From Devosia aquimaris (GTDB lineage: Bacteria > Pseudomonadota > Alphaproteobacteria > Rhizobiales > Devosiaceae), in assembly GCF_020169335.1 (NCBI RefSeq), contig NZ_JAIEZN010000001.1, positions 1,849,805 through 1,913,804 on the forward strand: a stretch of 64,000 nt of DNA, read 5' to 3'. Every line of letters begins with the position of its first letter. Position 1 is the stretch's first letter. The position numbers and the translations under genes were made by a program. Of the stretch, positions 8,753 through 16,587 are shown piece after piece. The notes below the pieces were generated by a model that had not been told where the DNA came from, did no database searches, and worked only from the letters and a program-made list of their open reading frames with translations.

Positions 8753-8770
8753 GTGACAGTTTTGTGACGG
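8753..8770. promoter_or_regulatory. PHO box (PhoB site) overlapping the 5' end of the PiT gene
   Basis: Two 7-bp repeats, GTGACAG and GTGACGG, are separated by TTTT. Read on the minus strand this is CCGTCAC-AAAA-CTGTCAC, matching the classical PHO box at 16 of 18 positions by my count. It ends 12 bp before the PiT start codon, so bound PhoB would be expected to block rather than activate transcription of that gene. Confidence 0.65.
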
Positions 8771-8782
8771 TGTGATGCCACG

Positions 8783-10282
8783 ATGAACAAGAGCGTCCTC
8801 GACAAGGATCTGCAGCGCGTCTCCGGTCTCGAAACGGCGACGCACGATCTTTCGCGCAGGCTGGCCGCGCCCGGCATTGCGCTGGTGTTTCTGCTGGCAG
8901 TCGCCGTCTGGGCCGCGTTTATCATCACCGACGGCCCGATGAGCTATCTGGTCATCATCGCGGCAGCCATTGCCGGCTACATGGCCCTCAACGTCGGCGC
9001 CAATGACGTGGCCAACAACATGGGCCCCGCAGTCGGCTCGAAGGCCCTGACCATGGGCGGAGCGCTGGTCATTGCAGCGATATTCGAAGCAAGCGGCGCC
9101 CTGCTGGCCGGCGGCGACGTGGTCAACACCGTGGCGCGCGACCTGCTCATCGGCGAACAACTGGACGGATCAACCTTTGTCCTGGTCATGATGGCGGCGC
9201 TCCTGGCCTCTGCGCTCTGGACAAACCTCGCCACGATCATCGGCGCCCCGGTCTCGACCACCCATGCCGTGGTTGGCGGCGTGGTCGGTTCGGGCATCGC
9301 CGCCGCGGGCCTGGGCTCGGTCGCCTGGCCTGTGGTGGGCACGATCGCCGCCAGCTGGGCCATCTCCCCCGTTTTGGGCGGCATATTCGCCGCCATCCTG
9401 CTCAACATCATCCGGCACACCATCACCACGCGGGTCGACAAGATCTCCGCCGCACGCCGCTGGGTGCCCGTGCTGGTGGCGCTGATGACCGGCGTTTTCG
9501 CGATGTACCTGGCCACCAAGGGCCTCAGCCGGGTCTGGAAGCCTGGCCTGCCCGTGGTTGTCACGCTGGGGATCAGCATGTCCATCGTCGGCTGGATCAT
9601 CGCCATGCCGATGGTTCGCCATCAGTCCCTGCACATCGAAAACCGCAAGAAGCACATCGCCAAGCTGTTCCGCCTGCCGCTGATCGTGGCGGCGGCGCTC
9701 CTGTCCTTTGCGCACGGCGCCAATGACGTGGCCAATGCCATCGGCCCCTTCGCGGCCATCGTGCTGACGGTGCAGACCGGGCACATGGAAGCGGCCGGCA
9801 TCGCCCTGCCCCTTTGGGTCCTGATGATCGGCGCCATCGGCATTTCGCTGGGCCTGGCCCTGTTTGGCCCGCGGCTGATCCGCACCGTGGGCGAACAGAT
9901 CACCAAGCTCAACGAAATCCGCGCCTATTGCGTGGCGCTGTCAGCGGCAATCACCGTGCTCGCCGCCTCCGCCCTGGGCTTGCCGGTGTCATCGACCCAT
10001 ATCGCTGTGGGCGCCATCTTCGGTGTTGGCTTCCTGCGCGAATATCACTCGCAGCGCGATCTCAAGCAGACGGCCGTGCCTGTCCACGCCAAGTTCGTCG
10101 ATCCGGCCATGCTCAATGCTACCCCCGAAGCCGCTCTGGCCATGGAGCGCAAGCGCGAGCGGCGCCTGCTGGTGCGCCGCCAGCATGTGCTGGGCATTGT
10201 CGCGGCATGGGTCATCACCGTGCCGGCCTCGGCCGCCCTGTCCGCCATGCTTTTCGCTATTCTGCGCGTGCTGGTCCGCTAG
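8783..10282 (+). CDS. Inorganic phosphate transporter, PiT family
   Basis: This is a 499-residue membrane protein of the PiT (Pho-4) family, which imports phosphate or metal-phosphate. The duplicated signature is clear: GANDVANNMGPAVGSKAL near residue 73 and HGANDVANAIGPFAAI near residue 312. Ten or more hydrophobic segments surround a cytoplasmic loop of basic residues. The ATG at 8783 lacks a strong Shine-Dalgarno, and a PHO box lies immediately upstream. It converges on the Nudix gene, and both stop codons share one CTAG (10279-10282). It is a low-affinity, phosphate-replete type of transporter by family knowledge. Confidence 0.93.
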   Translation: MNKSVLDKDLQRVSGLETATHDLSRRLAAPGIALVFLLAVAVWAAFIITDGPMSYLVIIAAAIAGYMALNVGANDVANNMGPAVGSKALTMGGALVIAAIFEASGALLAGGDVVNTVARDLLIGEQLDGSTFVLVMMAALLASALWTNLATIIGAPVSTTHAVVGGVVGSGIAAAGLGSVAWPVVGTIAASWAISPVLGGIFAAILLNIIRHTITTRVDKISAARRWVPVLVALMTGVFAMYLATKGLSRVWKPGLPVVVTLGISMSIVGWIIAMPMVRHQSLHIENRKKHIAKLFRLPLIVAAALLSFAHGANDVANAIGPFAAIVLTVQTGHMEAAGIALPLWVLMIGAIGISLGLALFGPRLIRTVGEQITKLNEIRAYCVALSAAITVLAASALGLPVSSTHIAVGAIFGVGFLREYHSQRDLKQTAVPVHAKFVDPAMLNATPEAALAMERKRERRLLVRRQHVLGIVAAWVITVPASAALSAMLFAILRVLVR

Positions 10283-10740
10283 GCCAGCACGCCGCGATTG
10301 TGCAACGCCACCACCAGTCGGCCCAGTGATGGATCGGCCAACAGCCTTCGCGCCTCGGGCAGGACGGCCCAGTGACGCAGCCGCTGGCCCATTTCCTTCC
10401 ATTCCTCGAGCTGGGACTCCACCCGCAGGGGATAGATGTCCACATCCACCAGTGCCGAGCCGTTCACGCCATTGCCGGTGCGGTAGCTGCCGATTGGCGT
10501 GTCCTCGATCTGCCCGGCGACCCCGGCCTCTTCCATGGCCTCCATTGCGGCGCTTTCGGCCGCCGTCATGCCAGGCTCGATGGCGCCCTTGGGGAAAATC
10601 CAGCGCCCGGTTCGACGCGACGTGATGAGCAGGAAGGTCATGCGGCCATCGACGATCGAATAGGGCAAGGCGCCCGCCTGGCGCAGGCCGGGGGCAGACT
10701 CCACCACCGGGCTCCAGTTCTTGAGAAATTCGCGCATCAT
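10279..10740 (-). CDS. Nudix hydrolase, diphosphoinositol/dinucleotide polyphosphate type
   Basis: This is a 153-residue Nudix-fold hydrolase. The Nudix box runs from about residue 56, GAIEPGMT through EAMEEAGV. The catalytic EAMEE glutamates are kept, but two usual box residues differ (Glu7 to Met and Arg15 to Met). The preceding WIFPKG is typical of the DIPP/Ap4A group common in rhizobia. Start choice is uncertain: tandem ATGs at 10740/10737 have a GGAG about 12 nt upstream, and a GTG at 10782 would add 14 residues. The substrate is unknown. Confidence 0.82.
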   Translation of the reverse strand: MMREFLKNWSPVVESAPGLRQAGALPYSIVDGRMTFLLITSRRTGRWIFPKGAIEPGMTAAESAAMEAMEEAGVAGQIEDTPIGSYRTGNGVNGSALVDVDIYPLRVESQLEEWKEMGQRLRHWAVLPEARRLLADPSLGRLVVALHNRGVLA

Positions 10741-10837
10741 CAGCCGAAGCGACTCCCTGTGTTCATTGGCAAAACCATGCACTGTTCGCTGCGGCCTGTC
10801 GATGTGATCCCATGCCCCCTCGCAACGCCCGGGCCAA

Positions 10838-10862
10838 CAAAAAAGGGCCCCGTGGGGCCCTT
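10838..10862 (-). terminator. Terminator of the cold-shock gene
   Basis: A 9-bp perfect stem (AAGGGCCCC/GGGGCCCTT) has a 2-nt apex in the drawn pairing, in practice a 4-nt loop. A run of T follows on the minus strand (10844-10838). Confidence 0.8.
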
Positions 10863-10891
10863 CGAACGCGCTGAACAGAAGATCGAGGATC

Positions 10892-11107
10892 TTAGCTGAG
10901 CAGGGTCAGATTGGTCGCCGACACCTTGCCGTCACGGCCGGTCTCGAGCTCGTAGGTCACCTTGTCGCCTTCATACAGGCCCTGCAGGCCCGAACGCTGA
11001 ACAGCCGAGATGTGGACGAAAGCATCCTTCTCGCCGTTCTCGGGCGAGATGAAGCCGAAGCCCTTGGTGGTGTTGAAGAATTTGACGGTACCGGTGATGG
11101 TAGCCAT
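10892..11107 (-). CDS. Cold-shock domain protein (CspA family)
   Basis: This is a 71-residue single cold-shock domain. RNP1 (KGFGFI, residues 15-20) and RNP2 (DAFVHIS, residues 28-34) are both intact, so it should bind single-stranded RNA and DNA as an RNA chaperone. The next gene upstream on this strand is more than 280 bp away, leaving a long 5' region. That region carries a GCCGC-TGCA-GCGGC palindrome at 11133-11146, which would fold in the mRNA leader. A strong terminator follows. Which Csp paralogue it is cannot be told from one copy. Confidence 0.95.
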   Translation of the reverse strand: MATITGTVKFFNTTKGFGFISPENGEKDAFVHISAVQRSGLQGLYEGDKVTYELETGRDGKVSATNLTLLS

Positions 11108-11132
11108 GGAACTCAGTCCTCACGAAGTGGTC

Positions 11133-11146
11133 GCCGCTGCAGCGGC
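11133..11146 (-). promoter_or_regulatory. Palindrome in the cold-shock gene leader
   Basis: GCCGCTGCAGCGGC is a 14-bp perfect palindrome 26 bp upstream of the ATG. It could form a small RNA hairpin or be a protein site. Cold-shock leaders often fold in a temperature-dependent way; a role here is inference. Confidence 0.3.
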
Positions 11147-11310
11147 TAACGGTTGAAAACGGACCAGATAAAAGTCCGGCCTAACGATTCACAAATCAGG
11201 AGATAGCCAAGTTCCCGGTCAGACCGGTCGTTCAGATAGCACGAGACAGTGTCGTAGGCCTAAAATATGGCGGCTATCTTCTAGAAATTCAAGACGTTTC
11301 ACGGCCCAAA

Positions 11311-11346
11311 GCAAACGCCCGGCCTGGGGACTTGTCCAGGCCGGGC
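11311..11346 (-). terminator. Terminator of the glycine-zipper lipoprotein gene
   Basis: Perfect 11-bp arms GCCCGGCCTGG (11317-11327) and CCAGGCCGGGC (11336-11346) are present. The minus-strand continuation is T-rich (GTTTGCTTTG). It lies 50 bp after the lipoprotein stop. Confidence 0.7.
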
Positions 11347-11395
11347 GCATCTTCAATTAGTGTGGCATCGACACAACATCGTGCCGGAGCCCGTC

Positions 11396-11668
11396 TTAGC
11401 CACGCGGGCAGGTGTCGCGGTAGCGGCTGCCATCGGCGCGCTGGTACACGCAGATATTGTTGCTGCCATCAACGCGGCCAACCATGCTGCCGGCAGCAGC
11501 GCCGACAACACCGCCAACACCGGCGCCCACAGCAGTACCGAGCACGGTGCCCGTGGTGGCCGCGCCAACAATGGCACCGGCGCCAGCGCCGACAGCAGCG
11601 CCCTGCTGGGTGGTGGTGCAGGCAGCAAGGGAAAGAACGGTGGCGGCGAGGATCAAAATCTTGTGCAT
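11396..11668 (-). CDS. Small glycine-zipper lipoprotein
   Basis: This is a 90-residue predicted outer-membrane lipoprotein. The signal peptide ends in the lipobox LAAC with Cys17. The mature part is a repeated Gly/Ala zipper (GAGAGAIVGAATTG, GAGVGGVVGAAAG) that packs transmembrane helices, followed by a short domain ending CPRG with two further Cys. A GGGAG ribosome site precedes the ATG. Glycine-zipper lipoproteins of this size are common in rhizobia and usually linked to envelope maintenance; a precise role is not known. Confidence 0.82.
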   Translation of the reverse strand: MHKILILAATVLSLAACTTTQQGAAVGAGAGAIVGAATTGTVLGTAVGAGVGGVVGAAAGSMVGRVDGSNNICVYQRADGSRYRDTCPRG

Positions 11669-11737
11669 GGTGGTACTCCCGTTAATACAGTCCGGGCACC
11701 TTGCCCCACTGCTTGTTTATTAACAAATCACATCACG

Positions 11738-12124
11738 CTAGAAAGAGCCGGTTTTGTGGCGGCCAGCCACAATTGCTGTAAAAGCCAGCAAAACCCAGGC
11801 GATAATCATCGCCCCGCCCCCAATGGGCGCCGCCAGTGGAAACAGGCTGTGTCCCAGCCATTCGCGCGTGGCCAGGTCAGCCGCAAACAGGCCCGTCCCC
11901 GCCGCCAGCAGCAATCCGGCCCGCGTCAGCCACGTCGACCCGGCATAGAGCGCCAGGGCCAGCAACGCCGGCCCGTGTGACAGACACACGCTCGCAATGG
12001 CCGCGAGATTGCGCGATTCCCCGGTGTGAGACGCGGCGGCCGCAGCCATGACGCCGATCGCGCCAGTCAACCCCGCCATGGCCAGCATTACGCGCCGGCC
12101 AATGTTCATGCCTGTATCGGCCAT
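11738..12124 (-). CDS. DUF423 family membrane protein
   Basis: This is a 128-residue inner-membrane protein with four hydrophobic segments. It matches the DUF423/YgdD family, including the early GAIGVMAAAAASH segment and the FPLAAPIGGGAMIIAWVLLA C-terminal helix. The ATG at 12124 has GGACGGA upstream; an ATG five codons later is an alternative. The biochemical role of the family is unknown. It is separated by 69 bp from the glycine-zipper gene downstream on the same strand, so they could be co-transcribed. Confidence 0.85.
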   Translation of the reverse strand: MADTGMNIGRRVMLAMAGLTGAIGVMAAAAASHTGESRNLAAIASVCLSHGPALLALALYAGSTWLTRAGLLLAAGTGLFAADLATREWLGHSLFPLAAPIGGGAMIIAWVLLAFTAIVAGRHKTGSF

Positions 12125-12216
12125 CGCTTTCCGTCCCTTGTCCAACTGGGCAGCCCGCCCTTCCACCCCGGGGCAGATTCGGCTAGAGCATCTCGTTGCG
12201 AGTAGGACATTTTATC

Positions 12217-13632
12217 ATGATCGAGCAAGAACAGGTTGCGCCGGCAGGCGCGACCCGACGCCCCCTTGTCGCCCTGAGCTGGGCCGAGGAACTGCGCGCG
12301 ACACTGGCCCTGGCCTGGCCGCTGGTGATTGCCCAACTGGCCCAGAACGCCCTGACCACCACTGACGTCATCATGACGGGCTGGCTCGGGCCGCAGTTTC
12401 TGGCTGGCGGCACGCTGGCCTCCACCTTCCTGATGCCCTTCCTGGTGCTGGGCTTCGGCATTGTCGGCGCGGTATCGCCGCTGGTGGCGCAGGCGCGCGG
12501 TGCCCGTGACATCAAGGCGGTGCGGCGCGTGGTCCGTCAGGGCCTGTGGGCTGCCATCGCCATTGCAGCGGTGCTGGTGCCCATCCTCTGGCAGGTCAAA
12601 CCCATCTTTGCCGCGCTCGGCCAGAACCCGGACACCACGGCGCTGGCCGAGAGCTATGTGCATATTGCCGTCTGGATGTTTTTCCCGGCCCTGGGCATTG
12701 CCGCATTGCGCTCGCTGCTGTCGGCTTTTGACTCCACCCGCATCATTTTGGTCATCACGGTGGGAGGCGTCGTCTTCAATGCCGCGGTCAACTACGTCTT
12801 GATCTTCGGCCATTTCGGCTTTCCACGCCTCGAATTGGCAGGCTCGGCCGTTGCCACGGTGTTGACCAACGCCCTGATGTTTGCGGCCATGCTGACCTAT
12901 GTGCTGCGCCACCGCCGCTTCAAGCGCTTCCACATCCTGATCCGCTTCTGGAAGCCGGATTGGGCGCGCTTCCGCGAAATTTTCCGCATCGGCACCCCCA
13001 TCGGGCTGACCGTGCTGGCCGAAGTGAGTCTGTTCACTGCCGCAGCCTTGCTCATGGGCCTGCTCGGCACCGACGAGGTGGCGGCCCACGCCGTGGCCCT
13101 GCAGACGGCCTCCATGGCCTTCATGGTGCCGCTGGGCCTCGGCATTGCAGCCACGGTGCGCGTTGGCGTCGCCTATGGCCGTGGCGATCCCGAGGGCATC
13201 CGCAAGGCCGGCTGGACCGGGCTGGCGCTGGGCACCGGCTTCATGGCCCTGACCTGCGTGCTGTTCCTCACCCTGGGTCCATGGATCGTCTCGCTGTTCC
13301 TCGACCCACGCTCGCCGGACAATACCAACGCCATTGTCCTGGCCGCGACCTATCTGGTTGTTGCCGGCGTGTTCCAGATCGCCGATGGCGCCCAGGTGGT
13401 GGCTGCGCACGCCCTGCGGGGCCTCAGCGATACCAAGATCCCGATGCTGGTCGCCATCATCGGCTATTGGGTCGTCGGCCTGCCGGTCGGCTATCTGCTG
13501 GGCTTTGTGGTCGGCTGGCGGGGCCTGGGCATCTGGATCGGGCTGGCAGCGGGCCTCGCCGCCGTGGCCGTGGTGCTGGTGACGCGCTTTGCCATGCGCG
13601 AGCGGCTGGGCCTGTTGCGCGCCCGGACCTAG
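12217..13632 (+). CDS. MATE family multidrug efflux transporter
   Basis: This is a 471-residue antiporter with twelve hydrophobic helices in two homologous halves, the length and layout of NorM-type MATE pumps. N-half landmarks include LAWPLVIAQLAQNALTTTDVIMTGWLG (residues about 30-57). The C-half has the matching GTPIGLTVLAEVSLFTAAALLMG. Pumps of this family export cationic drugs using Na+ or H+. The ATG at 12217 has AGGAC upstream; a TTG seven codons earlier is less likely. It converges on miaA and the two stops share one CTAG (13629-13632). Confidence 0.92.
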   Translation: MIEQEQVAPAGATRRPLVALSWAEELRATLALAWPLVIAQLAQNALTTTDVIMTGWLGPQFLAGGTLASTFLMPFLVLGFGIVGAVSPLVAQARGARDIKAVRRVVRQGLWAAIAIAAVLVPILWQVKPIFAALGQNPDTTALAESYVHIAVWMFFPALGIAALRSLLSAFDSTRIILVITVGGVVFNAAVNYVLIFGHFGFPRLELAGSAVATVLTNALMFAAMLTYVLRHRRFKRFHILIRFWKPDWARFREIFRIGTPIGLTVLAEVSLFTAAALLMGLLGTDEVAAHAVALQTASMAFMVPLGLGIAATVRVGVAYGRGDPEGIRKAGWTGLALGTGFMALTCVLFLTLGPWIVSLFLDPRSPDNTNAIVLAATYLVVAGVFQIADGAQVVAAHALRGLSDTKIPMLVAIIGYWVVGLPVGYLLGFVVGWRGLGIWIGLAAGLAAVAVVLVTRFAMRERLGLLRART

Positions 13633-14507
13633 ACCAGCACGCGGCGCGGCCAATCGCCGAAGCGGTTGCGGAACCAGGTCCGCTGCCGCTTGGCATATTG
13701 CTGGGTGGCAATGGTGGCCAGCGTCACCGCCTCCGATTCCGCCAGGCGGCCGGCCTGCCAGTCGGCAATCTCGCGCACGCCGATGGCTTTCATCACCGGC
13801 AGGCCGGGATCGAGCTCAAGCGCCATCAGCGCCGCGACTTCCTCCACCGCGCCGCTGCGCATCATGGCTGCAAAGCGCTGCGCAATGCGCTGGCGCAGCA
13901 CCATGCGGTCCGGATCGAGCACCATGCGCTCGACGTCGAAATCGTTGAGCACGCCCGCCTGCTTGTCATCCTGGAAGCTGGACAATGTCCGGCCCGTCGC
14001 CCGCTTGACGGCAATGGCGCGGATCAGCCGCTGCGGATCGGCCACCTTGAGACGTTCCGCCGCCTGCGGATCTTCCTGCTGCAGCAGCGCCAGCCGCCCG
14101 GCCGCATCGAGCCCGGCAATCTCGGCCTGCACCGCCATTGTCAGCGCCTCGGGCACCTCGGGAATATCGGCAAAGCCATTGAGCAGCGCATCGAAATAGA
14201 GCCCGGTGCCGCCCACGAACAGCAGCGGCGCATCGCCCGTGTCGGCTATGATCGCGGTCACTTCATCCAGCCATTGGCCGGTGGAGAAGCGCGTTGCGGC
14301 CGGCACCGTGCCATAGAGCCGATGGTCAGCCTGGAGCATTTCGTGCGGCGCTGGCCGTGCCGTAATCACGCAAAGCGTGTCATAGACCTGCATGGAATCG
14401 GCGTTGATGATCACCGCGTCCTGCGCCCGCGCCATCTCAAGCGCCAACGCCGACTTGCCGCTGGCAGTCGGACCCGCTATCAGGACGGCGCGCCTGCGGC
14501 CTTTCAC
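13629..14507 (-). CDS. miaA: tRNA dimethylallyltransferase
   Basis: MiaA (292 residues) transfers the isopentenyl group from DMAPP to A37 of tRNAs reading UNN codons. The P-loop GPTASGKS is at residues 12-19, followed by INADSMQVY and FVGGTGLYFDALLNGFAD, all diagnostic. Translation starts at GTG 14507, supported by GGGGAGGAAAAGG just upstream; the open frame beyond it is the serB side. The divergent serB ATG is only 24 bp away. No HFQ gene follows. Confidence 0.95.
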   Translation of the reverse strand: MKGRRRAVLIAGPTASGKSALALEMARAQDAVIINADSMQVYDTLCVITARPAPHEMLQADHRLYGTVPAATRFSTGQWLDEVTAIIADTGDAPLLFVGGTGLYFDALLNGFADIPEVPEALTMAVQAEIAGLDAAGRLALLQQEDPQAAERLKVADPQRLIRAIAVKRATGRTLSSFQDDKQAGVLNDFDVERMVLDPDRMVLRQRIAQRFAAMMRSGAVEEVAALMALELDPGLPVMKAIGVREIADWQAGRLAESEAVTLATIATQQYAKRQRTWFRNRFGDWPRRVLV

Positions 14508-14531
14508 CCTTTTCCTCCCCGAGTAGACCAC

Positions 14532-15404
14532 ATGCCGGTTCTCTGCCTTATCGCCGATCCCGCCGATTCCGAACTCGACCCTGCCCTGGCGGCGGCGGTG
14601 GTAGAGGAAACCGGTGGTGAGCTCAACTGGCTCAATCACGGCATTGCCTGCGAGATCATCGAGCCGAAGTCAACCGATGCGCTCAATCTGGCGCGCCAGG
14701 TGATCGGTACCCGCCGCGTCGACGCCGCGCTCGTCCCGACGGAAGGACGCCGCAAACCCGTTCTCGTGGCCGACATGGATTCCACCATGATCAACCAGGA
14801 GTGCATCGACGAACTGGCCGCCGCTCTGGGCATCAAGGAACAGGTTGCCGAGATCACCGACCGGGCCATGCGCGGCGAGCTGGATTTCGAAGCCGCCCTC
14901 GACACCCGCGTCGCCCTGCTCAAGGGCCTTGAGCGCAAGGTGATCGAGGAAGTCCGCCGCGAACAGATTACCCTGGCCCCCGGTGGCCGCGCGCTGATCC
15001 AGACCATGAAGGCCTATGGCGCCTATACCGCGCTGGTGTCGGGCGGCTTCACCTTCTTTGCCGACTTCTTTGCCAAGCGCATCGGCTTTGACGAAGCGAT
15101 CGCCAATGTCCTCGAGTTTGATGGCGACCGGCTCACCGGCACCGTCACCAAGCCCATCGTCGACAAGAGCACCAAGCGGCAGCGCCTTGAGGCCCTGGCC
15201 GCCGAGCGCAACCTGCCCATGAGCCGCACCATGGCCGTCGGCGACGGCGCCAATGATCTCGACATGATCCGTGTTGCCGGCTTTGGCGTGGCCCTGCATG
15301 CCAAGCCTGCGGTCGCGGCCGAGGCCGGCATCCGCATCGACCATGGTGATTTGACCGCCCTGCTCTATCTGCAGGGCTATACCGACGAAGACATCGTTCG
15401 CTAG
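14532..15404 (+). CDS. serB: Phosphoserine phosphatase
   Basis: SerB (290 residues) makes L-serine from phosphoserine. HAD motif I DMDST is at residues 81-85, motif II is SGG in TALVSGGFTFF, and motif III with IV is KSTKRQRL...GDGANDLDM. The first 75 residues form the ACT-like N-terminal domain seen in proteobacterial SerB. The ATG has no clear Shine-Dalgarno, and only 24 bp separate it from the divergent miaA start. Its promoter must therefore lie largely inside miaA. A strong bidirectional terminator follows. Confidence 0.95.
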   Translation: MPVLCLIADPADSELDPALAAAVVEETGGELNWLNHGIACEIIEPKSTDALNLARQVIGTRRVDAALVPTEGRRKPVLVADMDSTMINQECIDELAAALGIKEQVAEITDRAMRGELDFEAALDTRVALLKGLERKVIEEVRREQITLAPGGRALIQTMKAYGAYTALVSGGFTFFADFFAKRIGFDEAIANVLEFDGDRLTGTVTKPIVDKSTKRQRLEALAAERNLPMSRTMAVGDGANDLDMIRVAGFGVALHAKPAVAAEAGIRIDHGDLTALLYLQGYTDEDIVR

Positions 15405-15425
15405 GCGCCCAGCGCCTAAAATGAG

Positions 15426-15458
15426 AAAGCCGGCGCAGTTCCCTGCGCCGGCTTTTTT
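15426..15458. terminator. Bidirectional terminator between serB and hflC
   Basis: Perfect 13-bp arms, AAAGCCGGCGCAG and CTGCGCCGGCTTT, enclose a TTCC loop. T-runs are present on both strands (TTTTTT on plus). It terminates serB and, from the other side, hflC. Confidence 0.88.
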
Positions 15459-15477
15459 CTGTCTGGCGTCGACGTGC

Positions 15478-16584
15478 TTACTGGGCAGGCGTCGTCGCCG
15501 GTTCAGGCGCCGGGACCGGCTCGGCCTCGGCCGGCTCGGGCACATCGGTGCCCACTGTCGGCGTCAGCTGCGAACCATCCTGCAGCGTCATGGTCGGCGC
15601 AGCCGTGTCCTCGATGCCCAGCCCGTCGAGAGCCGGACCGGCCTCGGCCGGCGCCGTCATCGGCGTTGCTGTCGGCTGGATCGGCGCAGCCGGGTTTGGC
15701 GTGGCCTCAGGCAGCGTGCCGTTGGAGCCGAAGTAGCGGAAGAATTCGCTTTCCGGCGACAGCACCATGGTGGTGCCAGTGCCCGGCAGCGCCTTCCGAT
15801 AGGCCTGCATGGAGCGGTAGAACTCGAAGAATTCCGGGTTCTGTCCATAGGCCGCCGCGAACAGACGGTTCCGCTCGGCGTCACCGGTACCGCGGATGAT
15901 TTCCGCATCGCGGGTTGCCGCGGCCACGATTTCCACCGACTGGCGGTCAGCAATAGCACGCAGGGACTGGGCCTGTTCCTGGCCACGGGCACGCAGCAGC
16001 GCCGCCTCGGCCAGACGTTCGGCGCGCATGCGCTCGAAGGTGGTTGCCGACACATCGGCGTCGAGATCGGTGCGCAGGATGCGCACGTCCACCACGTCAA
16101 TGCCGAGCTCGGCCAGATCCGGACGGATCAGGTCGCGCACTTCCTGCATCATCTGCGCACGCTGCTCGGACAGGGCAGCGTTGAATTCGCGCAGGCCGTA
16201 GACCTCTCGCAGCGCGGAGTCGAGGCTGGCGCCGATACGATCTTCGGCAACCGACAACTGGCCGGTGGCACGTTCACGGAACAGGCGCGGGTCGGAGATG
16301 CGATAGGTCAGGAACGCATCCACCTGGTAGAAGGCGTTGCCCGAAACCTGGACGCGCATATTGGCAATGTCATAGCGCAGCAGGCGATCCTCGATGATCT
16401 GCACGCTGTCCACGATATCGGTCGGCACCTTGAAGTAGATGCCCGGTTCCTTGTGCACGTCGGTAATCTGGCCGAAGCGCATGACAATGGCCTGTTCGCG
16501 CTCGTCCACGATGTAGAGCGAGGAGAACACCACATAGAGTGCGCCCAGGATGAGGACGCCGATGATGATCAGACGGTTTTGCAT
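15478..16584 (-). CDS. hflC: HflC, stomatin-like regulator of FtsH
   Basis: HflC (368 residues) has an N-terminal signal anchor (residues about 4-23), a prohibitin/PHB domain, and an alanine-rich coiled coil (LRARGQEQAQSLRAIADR). After about residue 285 comes a long Pro/Ala/Glu/Thr-rich tail, longer than in E. coli HflC. With HflK it forms the large periplasm-facing cage that encloses FtsH proteases and limits degradation of membrane proteins. The start follows the hflK stop by 3 bp. It is the last gene of the folA-hflK-hflC run. Confidence 0.94.
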   Translation of the reverse strand: MQNRLIIIGVLILGALYVVFSSLYIVDEREQAIVMRFGQITDVHKEPGIYFKVPTDIVDSVQIIEDRLLRYDIANMRVQVSGNAFYQVDAFLTYRISDPRLFRERATGQLSVAEDRIGASLDSALREVYGLREFNAALSEQRAQMMQEVRDLIRPDLAELGIDVVDVRILRTDLDADVSATTFERMRAERLAEAALLRARGQEQAQSLRAIADRQSVEIVAAATRDAEIIRGTGDAERNRLFAAAYGQNPEFFEFYRSMQAYRKALPGTGTTMVLSPESEFFRYFGSNGTLPEATPNPAAPIQPTATPMTAPAEAGPALDGLGIEDTAAPTMTLQDGSQLTPTVGTDVPEPAEAEPVPAPEPATTPAQ

Positions 16585-16587
16585 GAC

